The notes beneath the pieces were generated by a model, which did not search any database, had not been told where the DNA came from, and saw only the letters and a list, made by a program, of their open reading frames with translations. Made by a program: the position numbers and the translations under genes. A stretch of DNA of 64,000 nt from Pseudomonas fluorescens (GTDB lineage Bacteria > Pseudomonadota > Gammaproteobacteria > Pseudomonadales > Pseudomonadaceae), in contig NZ_CP012830.1 of the NCBI RefSeq assembly GCF_001307155.1, positions 2,163,501 through 2,227,500 on the forward strand. Direction: 5' to 3'. Numbering within the stretch: the stretch's first letter is position 1; each line of letters begins with the position of its first letter. Of the stretch, positions 27,749-36,089 are shown one piece after another.

Positions 27749-28570
27749 GTGAAACTTCAACCGCTACTGGCCCTGGGCCTGACGATTCTCGCTGCTTCTT
27801 CCCAAGCCTTTGCCGGTACCACGCTGGATCGTATCGAGCAAAAGAAAGAGTTGGTGGGCGTGCTGATGGAAAGCTATCCGCCGTTCTCGTTCCTCAACGA
27901 TCAGAACCAGCTCGACGGTTTCGACGTCGACGTGGCCAAAGCCGTGGCAGACAAACTTGGCGTCAAACTGCGTCTCGAAACGCCGTCCTGGGACGTGATC
28001 GCGGCCGGTCGCTGGAGCGGTCGTTACGACATCTGCATCTGCTCCATGACCCCGAGCAAGGCCCGCGCCGAAGTCTTCGATTTCCCGGTGGAGTACTACG
28101 CTTCGCCAGCCGTGATCGTGGTCAATGCCAAAGACGATCGCATCCATGGTGCCAAAGACCTGAGCGGCAAAAAAGTCGGCCTCACCAGCGCGTCCAGCTA
28201 CGAAAGCTACCTGAACAAAAACCTGGTGATCGAAGGCGCTGAAGACACCCGATTGCAGTACCCGTTCGAGAACGTACAGATCGCTCCGTATGACACCGAC
28301 AACGTCGCCTTCCAGGACCTGAGCCTGGGCGCCGGCGTGCGACTGGATGCGGTCCTCACCAACCTTGTGACCGCACAACCGCGCCTGACTGAAGACAAAC
28401 GCTTCAAGCTTGCCGGTGAGCCGCTGTACTCGGAACCCAACTCCGTGGCCATCGAAAAGGGTGATGCCCAGTGGGATGGCAAAGTGCGCGAAGTCTTTGC
28501 CCAGTTGAAACAGGACGGCACCCTGACCCGGCTGTCACAAAAATGGATCGGCGCCGATATCAGCAAATGA
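27749..28570 (+). CDS. Amino-acid ABC transporter substrate-binding protein
   Basis: A 273-residue periplasmic binding protein of family 3. It has a signal peptide (about residues 1-22, ending QAFAG) and the classical PPFSFLNDQNQLDGFDVDVAKAVADKLG segment (about 47-75) for polar amino acids. The substrate is unknown; proximity to the MmuM-like gene suggests S-methylmethionine or a related sulfur amino acid. The stop overlaps the permease start (ATGA). Confidence 0.92.
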   Translation: MKLQPLLALGLTILAASSQAFAGTTLDRIEQKKELVGVLMESYPPFSFLNDQNQLDGFDVDVAKAVADKLGVKLRLETPSWDVIAAGRWSGRYDICICSMTPSKARAEVFDFPVEYYASPAVIVVNAKDDRIHGAKDLSGKKVGLTSASSYESYLNKNLVIEGAEDTRLQYPFENVQIAPYDTDNVAFQDLSLGAGVRLDAVLTNLVTAQPRLTEDKRFKLAGEPLYSEPNSVAIEKGDAQWDGKVREVFAQLKQDGTLTRLSQKWIGADISK

Positions 28571-29403
28571 CTTCTTTCCCCCACCCTCCTCAGCCACCGC
28601 AACCGGTGGCTGAGTCATTGCTCAAACGCGTTTTTGGTTTTCGTACCCGCCTGTACCTGACCTGGGCGACGATGCTGGGTTTGTTCGCGAGTTTCTTCCT
28701 GAGCTTCGACCTGAAGTTTTCGATCATTCTCGACAAGCTGCCAAACCTGATCGGCCTGCATCTGGCGCCCAACGGCTTCTTGCAAGGCGCAGCACTGACA
28801 CTGTTTTTGTGCCTGTGCTCGATTGTCGCCTCGTCGCTGCTGGGCTTCATCACCGCCCTGGCGCGGTTGTCGAAGAGTGCCGTGGCGTTCGGCATCGCCA
28901 GCTTCTACGCGTCGTTTTTTCGGGGCACACCGTTGCTGATTCAGATCCTGTTGATCTACCTCGGCCTGCCGCAGTTGGGCATTGTCCCCGGCGCCATTGC
29001 CGCCGGGATCATCGCGTTATCGCTGAATTACGGGGCGTACCTGAGCGAAATCTTCCGCGCCGGCATCGTCGGTGTACCCCACGGCCAGCGCGAAGCTTCC
29101 CTCGCGCTGGGTATGCGCGAGTCGGTGATCTTCTGGCGAGTCACCCTGCCACAGGCCATGCGCACCATCATCCCGCCCACCACCAACCAATTCATCTCGA
29201 TGCTCAAGGATTCATCGCTGATCTCGGTGATGGGCGTCTGGGAAGTGATGTTCCTGGCGCAGTCCTACGGCCGTTCCAGTTATCGCTACATCGAAATGCT
29301 GAGCACGGCAGCGATCATTTACTGGCTGTTGTCGATTGGTCTGGAGTTGATTCAGGCGCGGATGGAGCGACATTACGGGAAGGCGTACAAGCAGCGGAGC
29401 TAA
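28567..29403 (+). CDS. Amino-acid ABC transporter permease
   Basis: A 278-residue HisM/GlnP-type permease with about five membrane segments. The family-wide EAA loop appears as ASLALGMRESVIFWRVTLPQAMRTIIPP (about residues 177-204). It overlaps the binding-protein stop by four bases, so translation is coupled. There is no ATP-binding-protein gene in the operon: the next gene is convergent pycB. It may share an ATPase encoded elsewhere. The N-terminal 20 residues are Pro-rich. Confidence 0.92.
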   Translation: MTSFPHPPQPPQPVAESLLKRVFGFRTRLYLTWATMLGLFASFFLSFDLKFSIILDKLPNLIGLHLAPNGFLQGAALTLFLCLCSIVASSLLGFITALARLSKSAVAFGIASFYASFFRGTPLLIQILLIYLGLPQLGIVPGAIAAGIIALSLNYGAYLSEIFRAGIVGVPHGQREASLALGMRESVIFWRVTLPQAMRTIIPPTTNQFISMLKDSSLISVMGVWEVMFLAQSYGRSSYRYIEMLSTAAIIYWLLSIGLELIQARMERHYGKAYKQRS

Positions 29404-29563
29404 GGCGTCCCTTACGCCGCAAGCTCAGCATATCCAAGGCACCGCAATCATCCTGAAATCGATGCATCCGAGAACGACGTAAGGAAAAACGTCAGCAACA
29501 GCCACGAAAACGGCGTGATGGGTCAATGGCGAATGAGCTTCTAACGTCCACAAATCCGCAGCG

Positions 29564-29590
29564 AAAAAAAAGGGGGGCACATGCCCCCCC
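29564..29590 (-). terminator. Intrinsic terminator of pycAB
   Basis: The minus strand reads GGGGGGCATGTGCCCCCC followed by TTTTTTTT, lying 33 bp after the pycB stop. Confidence 0.95.
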
Positions 29591-29622
29591 GAGGTAAAAG
29601 CGTTGCAGTCGAGGCTGTTAAA

Positions 29623-31431
29623 TCAGCCCTCGATCTCGATCAGTATTTCGCCCGGATTGACCCGGTCGCCCTTGGCCACGTGGATGGCGGTGACTTTGCC
29701 GGCGATGGCCGATTGCACTTCGGTTTCCATCTTCATCGCTTCGGTAATCAGCACTGCCTGGCCAGCTTTCACGGTGTCGCCTTCCTTGACCAGCACATCG
29801 ACGATGTTGCCTGGCATGGTGGTGCTGACGTGGCCCGGTGCGCTGGCTTGCTTACGCTTGCTGCTGCCACCGCTGACGAATTCGTTGAGTGGCTCGAACA
29901 CCACTTCTTCCGGCATGCCGTCGATGGACAGGTAGAAGTGACGCTTGCCTTCGGACTTGACGCCCACACCGGTGATGTCGACGCGGTAGGTTTCACCGTG
30001 AACGTCAATGACGAACTCGGTCGGCACACCTTCGCCGCCCGCCGAGGTCACGCCGCCAGCTTCCGGAATCGGCAACAACACTTCCGGAGTCAGGGTGCCG
30101 GCTTCGCGTTCTTCAAGGAACTTGCGCCCGATGTCCGGGAACATCGCATAGGTAAGTACGTCTTCTTCAGACTTGGCCAACGCACCGACTTCGCCGCGCA
30201 GCTTGGTCATTTCCGGCTTGATCAAATCCGCCGGACGGACATCAATGACTTCTTCGCTGCCGATCGCCTGACGGCGCAGCTGCTCGTTAACAACACCCGG
30301 CGCTTTGCCATAACCGCCTTGCAGGTAGAGCTTCACTTCGTTGGTGATAGTCTTGTATCGCTCACCGGCCAACACGTTGAAGAACGCCTGAGTACCGACG
30401 ATCTGCGACGTCGGAGTCACCAGCGGTGGGAAGCCGAGGTCTTCGCGAACCCGCGGGATTTCGGCCAACACTTCGCTCATGCGGTTCAGCGCACCCTGCT
30501 CTTTCAACTGGTTGGCGAGGTTGGAAATCATCCCGCCCGGCACCTGGTTGACTTGCACGCGGGTGTCGACGGCGGTGAATTCACTTTCGAACTGGTGGTA
30601 CTTCTTGCGCACGGCGTAGAAGTACAAACCGATTTCCTGCAGCAGCTCCAGACTCAGGCCGGTGTCGAACTCGCTGCCCTTAAGGGCGGCAACCATCGAC
30701 TCGGTGCCCGGGTGGCTGGTGCCCCAGGCGAAACTGGAGATCGCGGTGTCGATATTGTCGGCACCATTTTCGATGCCCTTGAGTTGGCACATCGCGGCCA
30801 GGCCGGCGGTATCGTGAGAGTGGATGAACACGGGCAGCGATTGCTCGCTTTTCAGTGCTTTGACCAATTCGCCAGTGGCGTACGGGGTCAGCAGGCCGGC
30901 CATGTCCTTGATCGCCACGGAGTCGCAACCCATGGCTTCCATTTGCCTGGCTTGCTCCACGAACGCCTCGATGGTGTGCACCGGGCTGGTGGTGTAGGCG
31001 ATGGTGCCCTGGGCGTGTTTGCCGGCCGCTTTCACCGCTTCGATGGCCACCCGCAGGTTACGCACGTCGTTCATCGCATCGAAGATGCGGAACACGTCAA
31101 TGCCATTCACGGCCGCCTTGGCGACGAAGGCTTTGACCACGTCGTCGCTGTAGTGGCGATAGCCCAACAGGTTCTGACCGCGCAGGAGCATTTGCAGACG
31201 CGTGTTAGGCAGCGCCGCACGCAGTTTGCGCAGACGCTCCCACGGGTCTTCTTTGAGGAAGCGTACGCAGGCATCGAAGGTCGCGCCGCCCCAGACTTCC
31301 AGCGACCAGTAGCCGACTTTGTCGAGCTTGTCGCAGATCGGCAGCATGTCGTCAGTGCGCATGCGAGTCGCGAGCAGCGATTGGTGAGCGTCGCGCAGGA
31401 TTGTGTCGGTTACGTGGATTTTTTTAGTCAT
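29623..31431 (-). CDS. pycB: Pyruvate carboxylase subunit B (carboxyltransferase + biotin carrier)
   Basis: A 602-residue subunit that transfers CO2 from biotin to pyruvate to make oxaloacetate (anaplerosis). The N-terminal HMG-CoA-lyase-like TIM barrel starts VTDTILRDAHQSLLATRM. A conserved post-carboxyltransferase domain follows, then an Ala/Lys linker and the biotinyl domain with EAMKMETEV (biotin-Lys near the end). The same layout is found in oxaloacetate decarboxylase alpha; with the adjacent biotin carboxylase (pycA) and LysR regulator it fits two-subunit pyruvate carboxylase. AGGAATAC precedes MTKKIHVT. Follows pycA by 11 bp. Confidence 0.93.
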   Translation of the reverse strand: MTKKIHVTDTILRDAHQSLLATRMRTDDMLPICDKLDKVGYWSLEVWGGATFDACVRFLKEDPWERLRKLRAALPNTRLQMLLRGQNLLGYRHYSDDVVKAFVAKAAVNGIDVFRIFDAMNDVRNLRVAIEAVKAAGKHAQGTIAYTTSPVHTIEAFVEQARQMEAMGCDSVAIKDMAGLLTPYATGELVKALKSEQSLPVFIHSHDTAGLAAMCQLKGIENGADNIDTAISSFAWGTSHPGTESMVAALKGSEFDTGLSLELLQEIGLYFYAVRKKYHQFESEFTAVDTRVQVNQVPGGMISNLANQLKEQGALNRMSEVLAEIPRVREDLGFPPLVTPTSQIVGTQAFFNVLAGERYKTITNEVKLYLQGGYGKAPGVVNEQLRRQAIGSEEVIDVRPADLIKPEMTKLRGEVGALAKSEEDVLTYAMFPDIGRKFLEEREAGTLTPEVLLPIPEAGGVTSAGGEGVPTEFVIDVHGETYRVDITGVGVKSEGKRHFYLSIDGMPEEVVFEPLNEFVSGGSSKRKQASAPGHVSTTMPGNIVDVLVKEGDTVKAGQAVLITEAMKMETEVQSAIAGKVTAIHVAKGDRVNPGEILIEIEG

Positions 31432-31442
31432 TGGAGTATTCC

Positions 31443-32858
31443 TCACAGGCCTGCGTGGGCGGCAATGGCGGCGGCGATGGCCAGGGCCAGCTCTTCGGGT
31501 TTGCGCTTGATCGAGTAGTTGGTCAGCTCAGGGTGGCTTTCAACGAAGCTGGTGTTGAACTGACCGCTACGGAATTCCGGATTACGCAGGATTTCCTGGT
31601 AATAGGCGGCAGTGGTCTTGACCCCTTGCAGACGCATGTCGTCGAGGGCGCGCAAGCCACGGTCCATCGCCTCTTCCCAGGTCAACGCCCAGACCACCAG
31701 TTTCAGGCACATGGAATCGTAGAATGGTGGAATGGTGTAACCGGTATAGATCGCCGTGTCAGTACGGACGCCGGGACCGCCGGGTGCGTAGTAACGGGTG
31801 ATCTTGCCGAAGCTCGGCAGGAAGTTGTTTTTCGGGTCTTCGGCGTTGATCCGGAACTGCAGCGCAAAGCCGCGGTGCTGGATGTCTTCCTGCTTCACCG
31901 ACAGCGGCAGGCCGGAGGCAATGCGGATCTGCTCACGGACGATGTCGATACCGGTGATTTCTTCGGTGATGGTGTGTTCCACCTGCACCCGAGTATTCAT
32001 CTCCATGAAGTAAACCTCGCCCTCGGCGAGCAGGAACTCCACGGTGCCGGCGTTCTCGTAACCCACGGCCTTGGCCGCACGCACCGACAAGTCGCCAATG
32101 TAGGCGCGCTGCTCTGGTGTCAGTTGCGGGCTCGGGGCGATCTCGATCAGCTTCTGGTTACGACGCTGGATCGAGCAGTCACGCTCGAACAGGTGCACCA
32201 CGTTGCCAAAACTGTCGCCAAGGATCTGCGCTTCGATGTGCTTGGGATTGACGATGCATTTTTCGAGGAAGACTTCCGCTGAACCAAAGGCCTTGGTCGC
32301 TTCGGAAATCACCCGCGGGAAAGCTTGTTCGAGTTCATCGCGGCTGTTGCAGCGACGAATCCCGCGACCACCACCACCGGAGGTGGCCTTGAGCATCACC
32401 GGGTAACCGATGCGATCGCCTTCGGTCAGGGCTTCGGCGATGTCGGCGACGTTGCCTTCAGTGCCCGGCGTGACTGGCACGCCAGCCTTGATCATGCTGC
32501 GGCGGGCTTCGGTCTTGTCGCCCATGCGGCGAATGACTTCTGCTGACGGACCAATGAATTTGATACCGCGCTCGGCGCAGATATCGGCCAGCTCGGCGTT
32601 TTCCGAAAGAAAGCCATAACCTGGGTGCAACGCGTCGCAACCGGTTTCCACCGCGAGGTTCACCAGCTTGCGCGGGTTCAGGTAACCGGCCAGTGGCTCG
32701 GCACCAATGCTGTGGGCTTCATCGGCACGTTTGACATGCAACGCATGGCGATCGGCGTCGGAATAGATCGCGACCGAACGAATGCCCATCTCGGCGCAGG
32801 CACGTACGATTCGTACGGCAATCTCACCACGGTTGGCAATCAGGATCTTTTTTATCAC
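31443..32858 (-). CDS. pycA: Pyruvate carboxylase subunit A (biotin carboxylase)
   Basis: A 471-residue ATP-grasp biotin carboxylase that carboxylates the biotin on PycB with bicarbonate and ATP. It begins MIKKILIANRGEIAVRIVRACAEMG; the ATP loop SGGGGRGIRRC lies near residue 160 and MEMNTRVQVEHTITEEITGIDIV near 285 (catalytic region). Full length for the family. First gene of pycAB, divergent from pycR, which lies across a 189-bp promoter region. The leader contains AGGT but no strong GGAGG; the first ATG is the family start. Confidence 0.94.
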   Translation of the reverse strand: MIKKILIANRGEIAVRIVRACAEMGIRSVAIYSDADRHALHVKRADEAHSIGAEPLAGYLNPRKLVNLAVETGCDALHPGYGFLSENAELADICAERGIKFIGPSAEVIRRMGDKTEARRSMIKAGVPVTPGTEGNVADIAEALTEGDRIGYPVMLKATSGGGGRGIRRCNSRDELEQAFPRVISEATKAFGSAEVFLEKCIVNPKHIEAQILGDSFGNVVHLFERDCSIQRRNQKLIEIAPSPQLTPEQRAYIGDLSVRAAKAVGYENAGTVEFLLAEGEVYFMEMNTRVQVEHTITEEITGIDIVREQIRIASGLPLSVKQEDIQHRGFALQFRINAEDPKNNFLPSFGKITRYYAPGGPGVRTDTAIYTGYTIPPFYDSMCLKLVVWALTWEEAMDRGLRALDDMRLQGVKTTAAYYQEILRNPEFRSGQFNTSFVESHPELTNYSIKRKPEELALAIAAAIAAHAGL

Positions 32859-32994
32859 TTGGAGGTTCCCTTGAGCCGGTTGCTACCCACGACCTTGGAC
32901 TGGGTCGGCGCGTGACTAAATGTTTCAAGCCAGTCGCACAGTCACACTAGCCCGCTCAAGGGATTAACAAAAATCAATAATAATTGGGTCAGGC

Positions 32995-33010
32995 ATAAGT
33001 AAAGACTTAT
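32995..33010. promoter_or_regulatory. Palindrome in the pycA/pycR divergent promoter
   Basis: ATAAGT-AAAG-ACTTAT, a 6-bp-arm dyad 37 bp upstream of pycR. LysR regulators often bind such T-N11-A dyads; proposed as the PycR operator. Confidence 0.5.
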
Positions 33011-33047
33011 AGTTGAGGAGCCCACCCGCGACCAGAGTGTTTAAATA

Positions 33048-34010
33048 ATGCGTAAGTCCTTGATGCGTATGACATTACGCCAGCTTCAGATCTTCAACGA
33101 AGTCTGCGATTTACGCTCCTACAGCCGTGCAGCTGACGAAATGTCGCTCACACAACCGGCCGTCAGCCTACAGATTCGTCAGCTTGAAGAGCTGATTGGT
33201 CAGCCTTTGTTCGATTACGTCGGCAAAAAGCTCTACATGACCGAAGCGGCTGAAGCGTTACAGCGCGCCAGCCGGGACATTTTCGGGCGCCTGGAAAACC
33301 TCGATATGCAGCTCTCGGACATGCAAGGTTCATTGCAAGGTCAGCTGAAACTGGCTGTGGAATCCAGCGCCAAGTACTTCGTACCGCACTTGTTTGCCGC
33401 CTTCAAGCGCCAGCACCCGGAAGTGAACCTGCAACTGACGGTGGTCAACCGTGGACAGGTCATCCGACGGCTGTCCGACAACCGTGACGACCTGGTGATC
33501 ATGTCCATGGTGCCGCAGGACATGGGCCTGGAGTTTTTGCCGTTCCTCAACAACCCGATCGTTGCCGTGGCGCCACCGGATCATCCGCTGTGCCACATGG
33601 GGCCCTTGCGCTTGCAGGATCTTGAACCCTACACATTGCTGCTGCGCGAGCCCGGTTCCGGGACACGGCTGGCGTGCGAGGAGTATTTCAAAGAGAAGCG
33701 CGTGCACTTCAACCAGACCCAGGAGGTCTCGTCGGCCGAAGCCCAGCGCGAATGCGTGGTAGCGGGTCTGGGCGTGGCTTTATTGACGCGCCACGCCCTG
33801 AACCTGGAGTTGGCGACCGGCGGACTCAAAGAGCTGCCGGTCGAAGAGCTGCCGTTGTACCGCAGCTGGTGCCTGGTGCAGGCCAAAGCCAAACGCCTGT
33901 CACCGGTAGCGCATGCGTTCCTGGGGTTTATCCGCAGTGAACGGGCGCAGATCAGCGCGCTGGTTGAGCGTTTCGACGCGAAGCTGCCGGTGTTGCCTGC
34001 CAATAGTTGA
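33048..34010 (+). CDS. pycR: LysR-family regulator of pyruvate carboxylase
   Basis: A 320-residue LTTR. The HTH spans residues 8-67 (SRAADEMSLTQPAVSLQIRQLEELIGQPLF); the effector domain resembles CbbR/CysB-like regulators (ESSAKYFVPHLFAAFKRQHPEVN, about residue 105). It is divergent from pycAB as in other Pseudomonas, where it is called PycR; effector metabolite unknown. Downstream in-frame ATGs (residues 6 and 8) are possible starts. The 3' end is overlapped on the opposite strand by a small gene. Confidence 0.9.
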   Translation: MRKSLMRMTLRQLQIFNEVCDLRSYSRAADEMSLTQPAVSLQIRQLEELIGQPLFDYVGKKLYMTEAAEALQRASRDIFGRLENLDMQLSDMQGSLQGQLKLAVESSAKYFVPHLFAAFKRQHPEVNLQLTVVNRGQVIRRLSDNRDDLVIMSMVPQDMGLEFLPFLNNPIVAVAPPDHPLCHMGPLRLQDLEPYTLLLREPGSGTRLACEEYFKEKRVHFNQTQEVSSAEAQRECVVAGLGVALLTRHALNLELATGGLKELPVEELPLYRSWCLVQAKAKRLSPVAHAFLGFIRSERAQISALVERFDAKLPVLPANS

Positions 34011-34161
34011 GTTCCAGATCCGGATATTCACCGATCTCGGCCAGAAGCTGGCGGTGCTCGCAGCGATCTTCAATCGCTCGGCGAAACGCCATGCGACGCT
34101 GGTCTTCTTGCTGACGGCGGGTTTTGACAGCGCTGTTGCGTTCTTCGTAGTGCTGGGCCAT
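33952..34161 (-). CDS. Small conserved basic protein (PA3496-like)
   Basis: A 69-residue hydrophilic protein with the core KTRRQQEDQRRMAFRRAIED, rich in Arg, Gln and Glu and predicted helical. It resembles the small Pseudomonas PA3496-type family annotated as putative envelope integrity protein; that function is not visible from the sequence. GGGAG lies 8 bp upstream of the ATG, supporting translation. Its last 59 bp overlap the end of pycR antisense. No membrane segment or signal peptide is evident. Confidence 0.7.
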   Translation of the reverse strand: MAQHYEERNSAVKTRRQQEDQRRMAFRRAIEDRCEHRQLLAEIGEYPDLELNYWQATPAASRRNAQPAR

Positions 34162-34270
34162 TTCGAGTCTCCCAAGGCGAGTACGGGAGTTTCAAGATAA
34201 GCGCGGGGGATGACGGTTTGGCGGCACGGGGATTACAGGCAGATGAAAATTTTTGCCGCAACCAGATCCA

Positions 34271-34368
34271 TTGTGGCGAGGGGGCTTGCCCCCGTTGGGT
34301 CGCGAAGCGGCCCCAAAGCTTTTGCGACTGCTGCGCAGCCGAACGGGGGCAAGCCCCCTCGCCACAAA
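34271..34368. repeat. Paired inverted repeat, GTGGCGAGGGGGC class
   Basis: TTGTGGCGAGGGGGCTTGCC... at the left is mirrored by ...GGCAAGCCCCCTCGCCACAA at the right, with an inner GCGAAGCGG/CTGCGCAGC pair. Related to 4521-4653. Lies between the small gene and the HexR-like gene. Confidence 0.85.
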
Positions 34369-34394
34369 AAGCCCCTTGTCGCACTATCGTCGGA

Positions 34395-35261
34395 TCAATC
34401 GTCGAGGGCTTTTACCGACTTGGGCGACAGACGCAGGCTTCGAAGGCTGCGTTTGACGCTCTTGAGGTGGTTGACCAGGCTCGGCCCACGCGCCATGGCC
34501 ACGCCCATGGCCAGCACGTCGATCACCACCAGGTGTGCGATACGCGAGGTCAGCGGTGTATAGATCTCGGTGTCTTCGTGCACATCGATCGCCAGGTTGA
34601 CGGTCGACAGCTCGGCCAACGGCGTCTGACTCGGGCACAACGTGATCAGCGAGGCACCGCTTTCACGCACCAGGTTGGCGGTGATCAACAGGTCCTTGGA
34701 GCGGCCGGACTGGGAAATGCAGATCGCCACGTCCGTCGGCTTCAGTGTGACCGCCGACATCGCCTGCATGTGCGGGTCGGAATAGGCCGCAGCCGTCAGC
34801 AGCAACCGGAAGAATTTATGCTGGGCATCCGCCGCCACCGCGCCGGACGCCCCAAAACCATAGAACTCGACGCGCTGAGCCTGGGACATGAGGGTCACCG
34901 CCCTCTGCAACTCCAACGGATCGAGCTTCTCGCGAACTTCCATCAGGGTGTGCAGGGTGGTGTCGAAAATTTTCAGGCTGTAGTCGGCGACCGAATCGTC
35001 TTCGTGAATCGCGAACTGCCCGAAACTCGCCCCTGCTGCCAGGCTTTGCGCCAGTTTCAGCTTCAAGTCCTGGAAGCCCGAACAACCAATGGCCCGACAG
35101 AAGCGCACGATGGTCGGTTCGCTGATGCCGACACTGTGGGCAAGATCGGCCATGGAACTGTGCATCACAGCCGCAGGATCAAGCAGCACATGATCGGCGA
35201 CCTTGAGCTCCGACTTGCGTAACAGATGGCGTGACTGGGCGATGTGCTGCAACAGGTTCAA
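34395..35261 (-). CDS. RpiR-family regulator, HexR-like
   Basis: A 288-residue RpiR regulator: N-terminal HTH (LAHSVGISEPTIVRFCRAIGCSGFQDLKLKLAQSL, residues about 42-75) plus a C-terminal SIS domain for sugar phosphates (CISQSGRSKDLLITANLVRESGASLITLCPS, about 180-210). The sequence, and a HexR-type palindrome 46 bp upstream, indicate a HexR-class repressor that senses 2-keto-3-deoxy-6-phosphogluconate and controls Entner-Doudoroff genes. No zwf or edd gene adjoins it here. Start chosen at the first ATG (MNLLQHIA), the usual HexR start. Confidence 0.88.
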   Translation of the reverse strand: MNLLQHIAQSRHLLRKSELKVADHVLLDPAAVMHSSMADLAHSVGISEPTIVRFCRAIGCSGFQDLKLKLAQSLAAGASFGQFAIHEDDSVADYSLKIFDTTLHTLMEVREKLDPLELQRAVTLMSQAQRVEFYGFGASGAVAADAQHKFFRLLLTAAAYSDPHMQAMSAVTLKPTDVAICISQSGRSKDLLITANLVRESGASLITLCPSQTPLAELSTVNLAIDVHEDTEIYTPLTSRIAHLVVIDVLAMGVAMARGPSLVNHLKSVKRSLRSLRLSPKSVKALDD

Positions 35262-35307
35262 AGGGCAGGACTCATTGTTATTGGCTGACGCCGGGGATGT
35301 AGCAATT

Positions 35308-35324
35308 TTGTAGTTATACTACAA
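35308..35324. promoter_or_regulatory. HexR-type operator
   Basis: TTGTAGT-TAT-ACTACAA, a 17-bp dyad with perfect 7-bp arms, matching the HexR-type consensus TTGTARTTWWATTACAA closely. It lies 46 bp upstream of the HexR-like gene and overlaps a TATAAC hexamer on the minus strand, so autoregulation is likely. Confidence 0.7.
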
Positions 35325-35685
35325 GAATTCGCTTTTTGCCTGTTCAATCCGTAACTCAATGCCTGTTCTGCCCACGGTTTTGGCCATGCATACCCGATGT
35401 AGCTGCCTTCGCACGTTACCCCACCTGCAAGCAGCCGCTGTCGTTTTCAAGCCCCTTGACACGCCTTCATCCCTTATCTCAACTTGAAACGACAACGCCC
35501 CCCTCTGCACTCACTACCGACACCTGCACTTCACCCAACTAACAAAGTCAATCCATACCCAACTAATTCTCAACGCATGAACACGCTCATATCTTGAACA
35601 ACTATGGCACTCCACAAATAAAATACTTCGCGCTAATAATGGCCGGGCAGGAAGCACTTTAATTCTAACTTATGGAATATTAAAC
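35325..35685. other. AT-richer intergenic region upstream of the orphan gene
   Basis: This 361-bp stretch is visibly richer in A+T than its surroundings, especially from about 35500. Apart from promoter-like TATAAT/AATAAT words near 35625-35640, no gene, RNA or repeat was recognised. Confidence 0.5.
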
Positions 35686-36000
35686 ATGAGCATTAAAAAT
35701 AGTGGCTGGGTAGCGCAGATCAACCGTATGCCGGGTGACCTTTTTCTCCGCACTTACGGAACCGTGACCGTGGCGCATCCCGGCATTATACCGACATTGG
35801 TGCCGAGCCCAATGCAAGACAAGTCCTTCGACCTGAGACTTGATCTGGAACTTAAAGATTCTGGTGACATTACAACTCAGGTCGAAACAGAAAAAGCCGT
35901 CACCTATAAAAACCTGGGCGACTCACATGTCACCGGCGTCAGTATTTTCTTCGAAGGTAAACTTCTGCACCATATTAAAGACGTCATGATCACCCATTAA
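35686..36000 (+). CDS. Small AT-rich orphan gene, unknown function
   Basis: A 104-residue soluble protein with no signal peptide, cysteine or membrane segment. Alternating hydrophobic/polar stretches (FLRTYGTVTVAHPGIIPTLV, KSFDLRLDLELKDSGDITTQVETEKAVTYKNL, VSIFFEGKLLHHIKDV) suggest a beta-sandwich. I recognise no family. Lower GC and AT-rich flanks suggest it was acquired separately. It has its own promoter-like upstream region and intrinsic terminator (36034-36070), so it is a monocistronic cassette between the HexR-like and GGDEF/EAL genes. GGAATATTAAAC precedes the ATG. Confidence 0.75.
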   Translation: MSIKNSGWVAQINRMPGDLFLRTYGTVTVAHPGIIPTLVPSPMQDKSFDLRLDLELKDSGDITTQVETEKAVTYKNLGDSHVTGVSIFFEGKLLHHIKDVMITH

Positions 36001-36033
36001 GATAAAAAGACACTTATCACCCCCAGGTCTTTT

Positions 36034-36070
36034 CCTGCCAGGCTAATCACATTAACTGGCAGGCTTTTTT
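36034..36070 (+). terminator. Intrinsic terminator of the orphan gene
   Basis: CCTGCCAG pairs with CTGGCAGG around a 14-base loop, then C and TTTTTT. Lies 33 bp after the stop. Confidence 0.92.
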
Positions 36071-36089
36071 CGTACGAAAAAAATAAAAC

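Noticed and set aside
29623..31431. Oxaloacetate decarboxylase alpha subunit
   Set aside because: No beta/gamma sodium-pump genes; the adjacent biotin carboxylase and LysR gene indicate pyruvate carboxylase.
29581..31518. 645-codon open frame antisense to pycB
   Set aside because: Shadow of pycB, whose biotin and lyase motifs are intact; His/Gln/Arg-rich composition typical of antisense frames.
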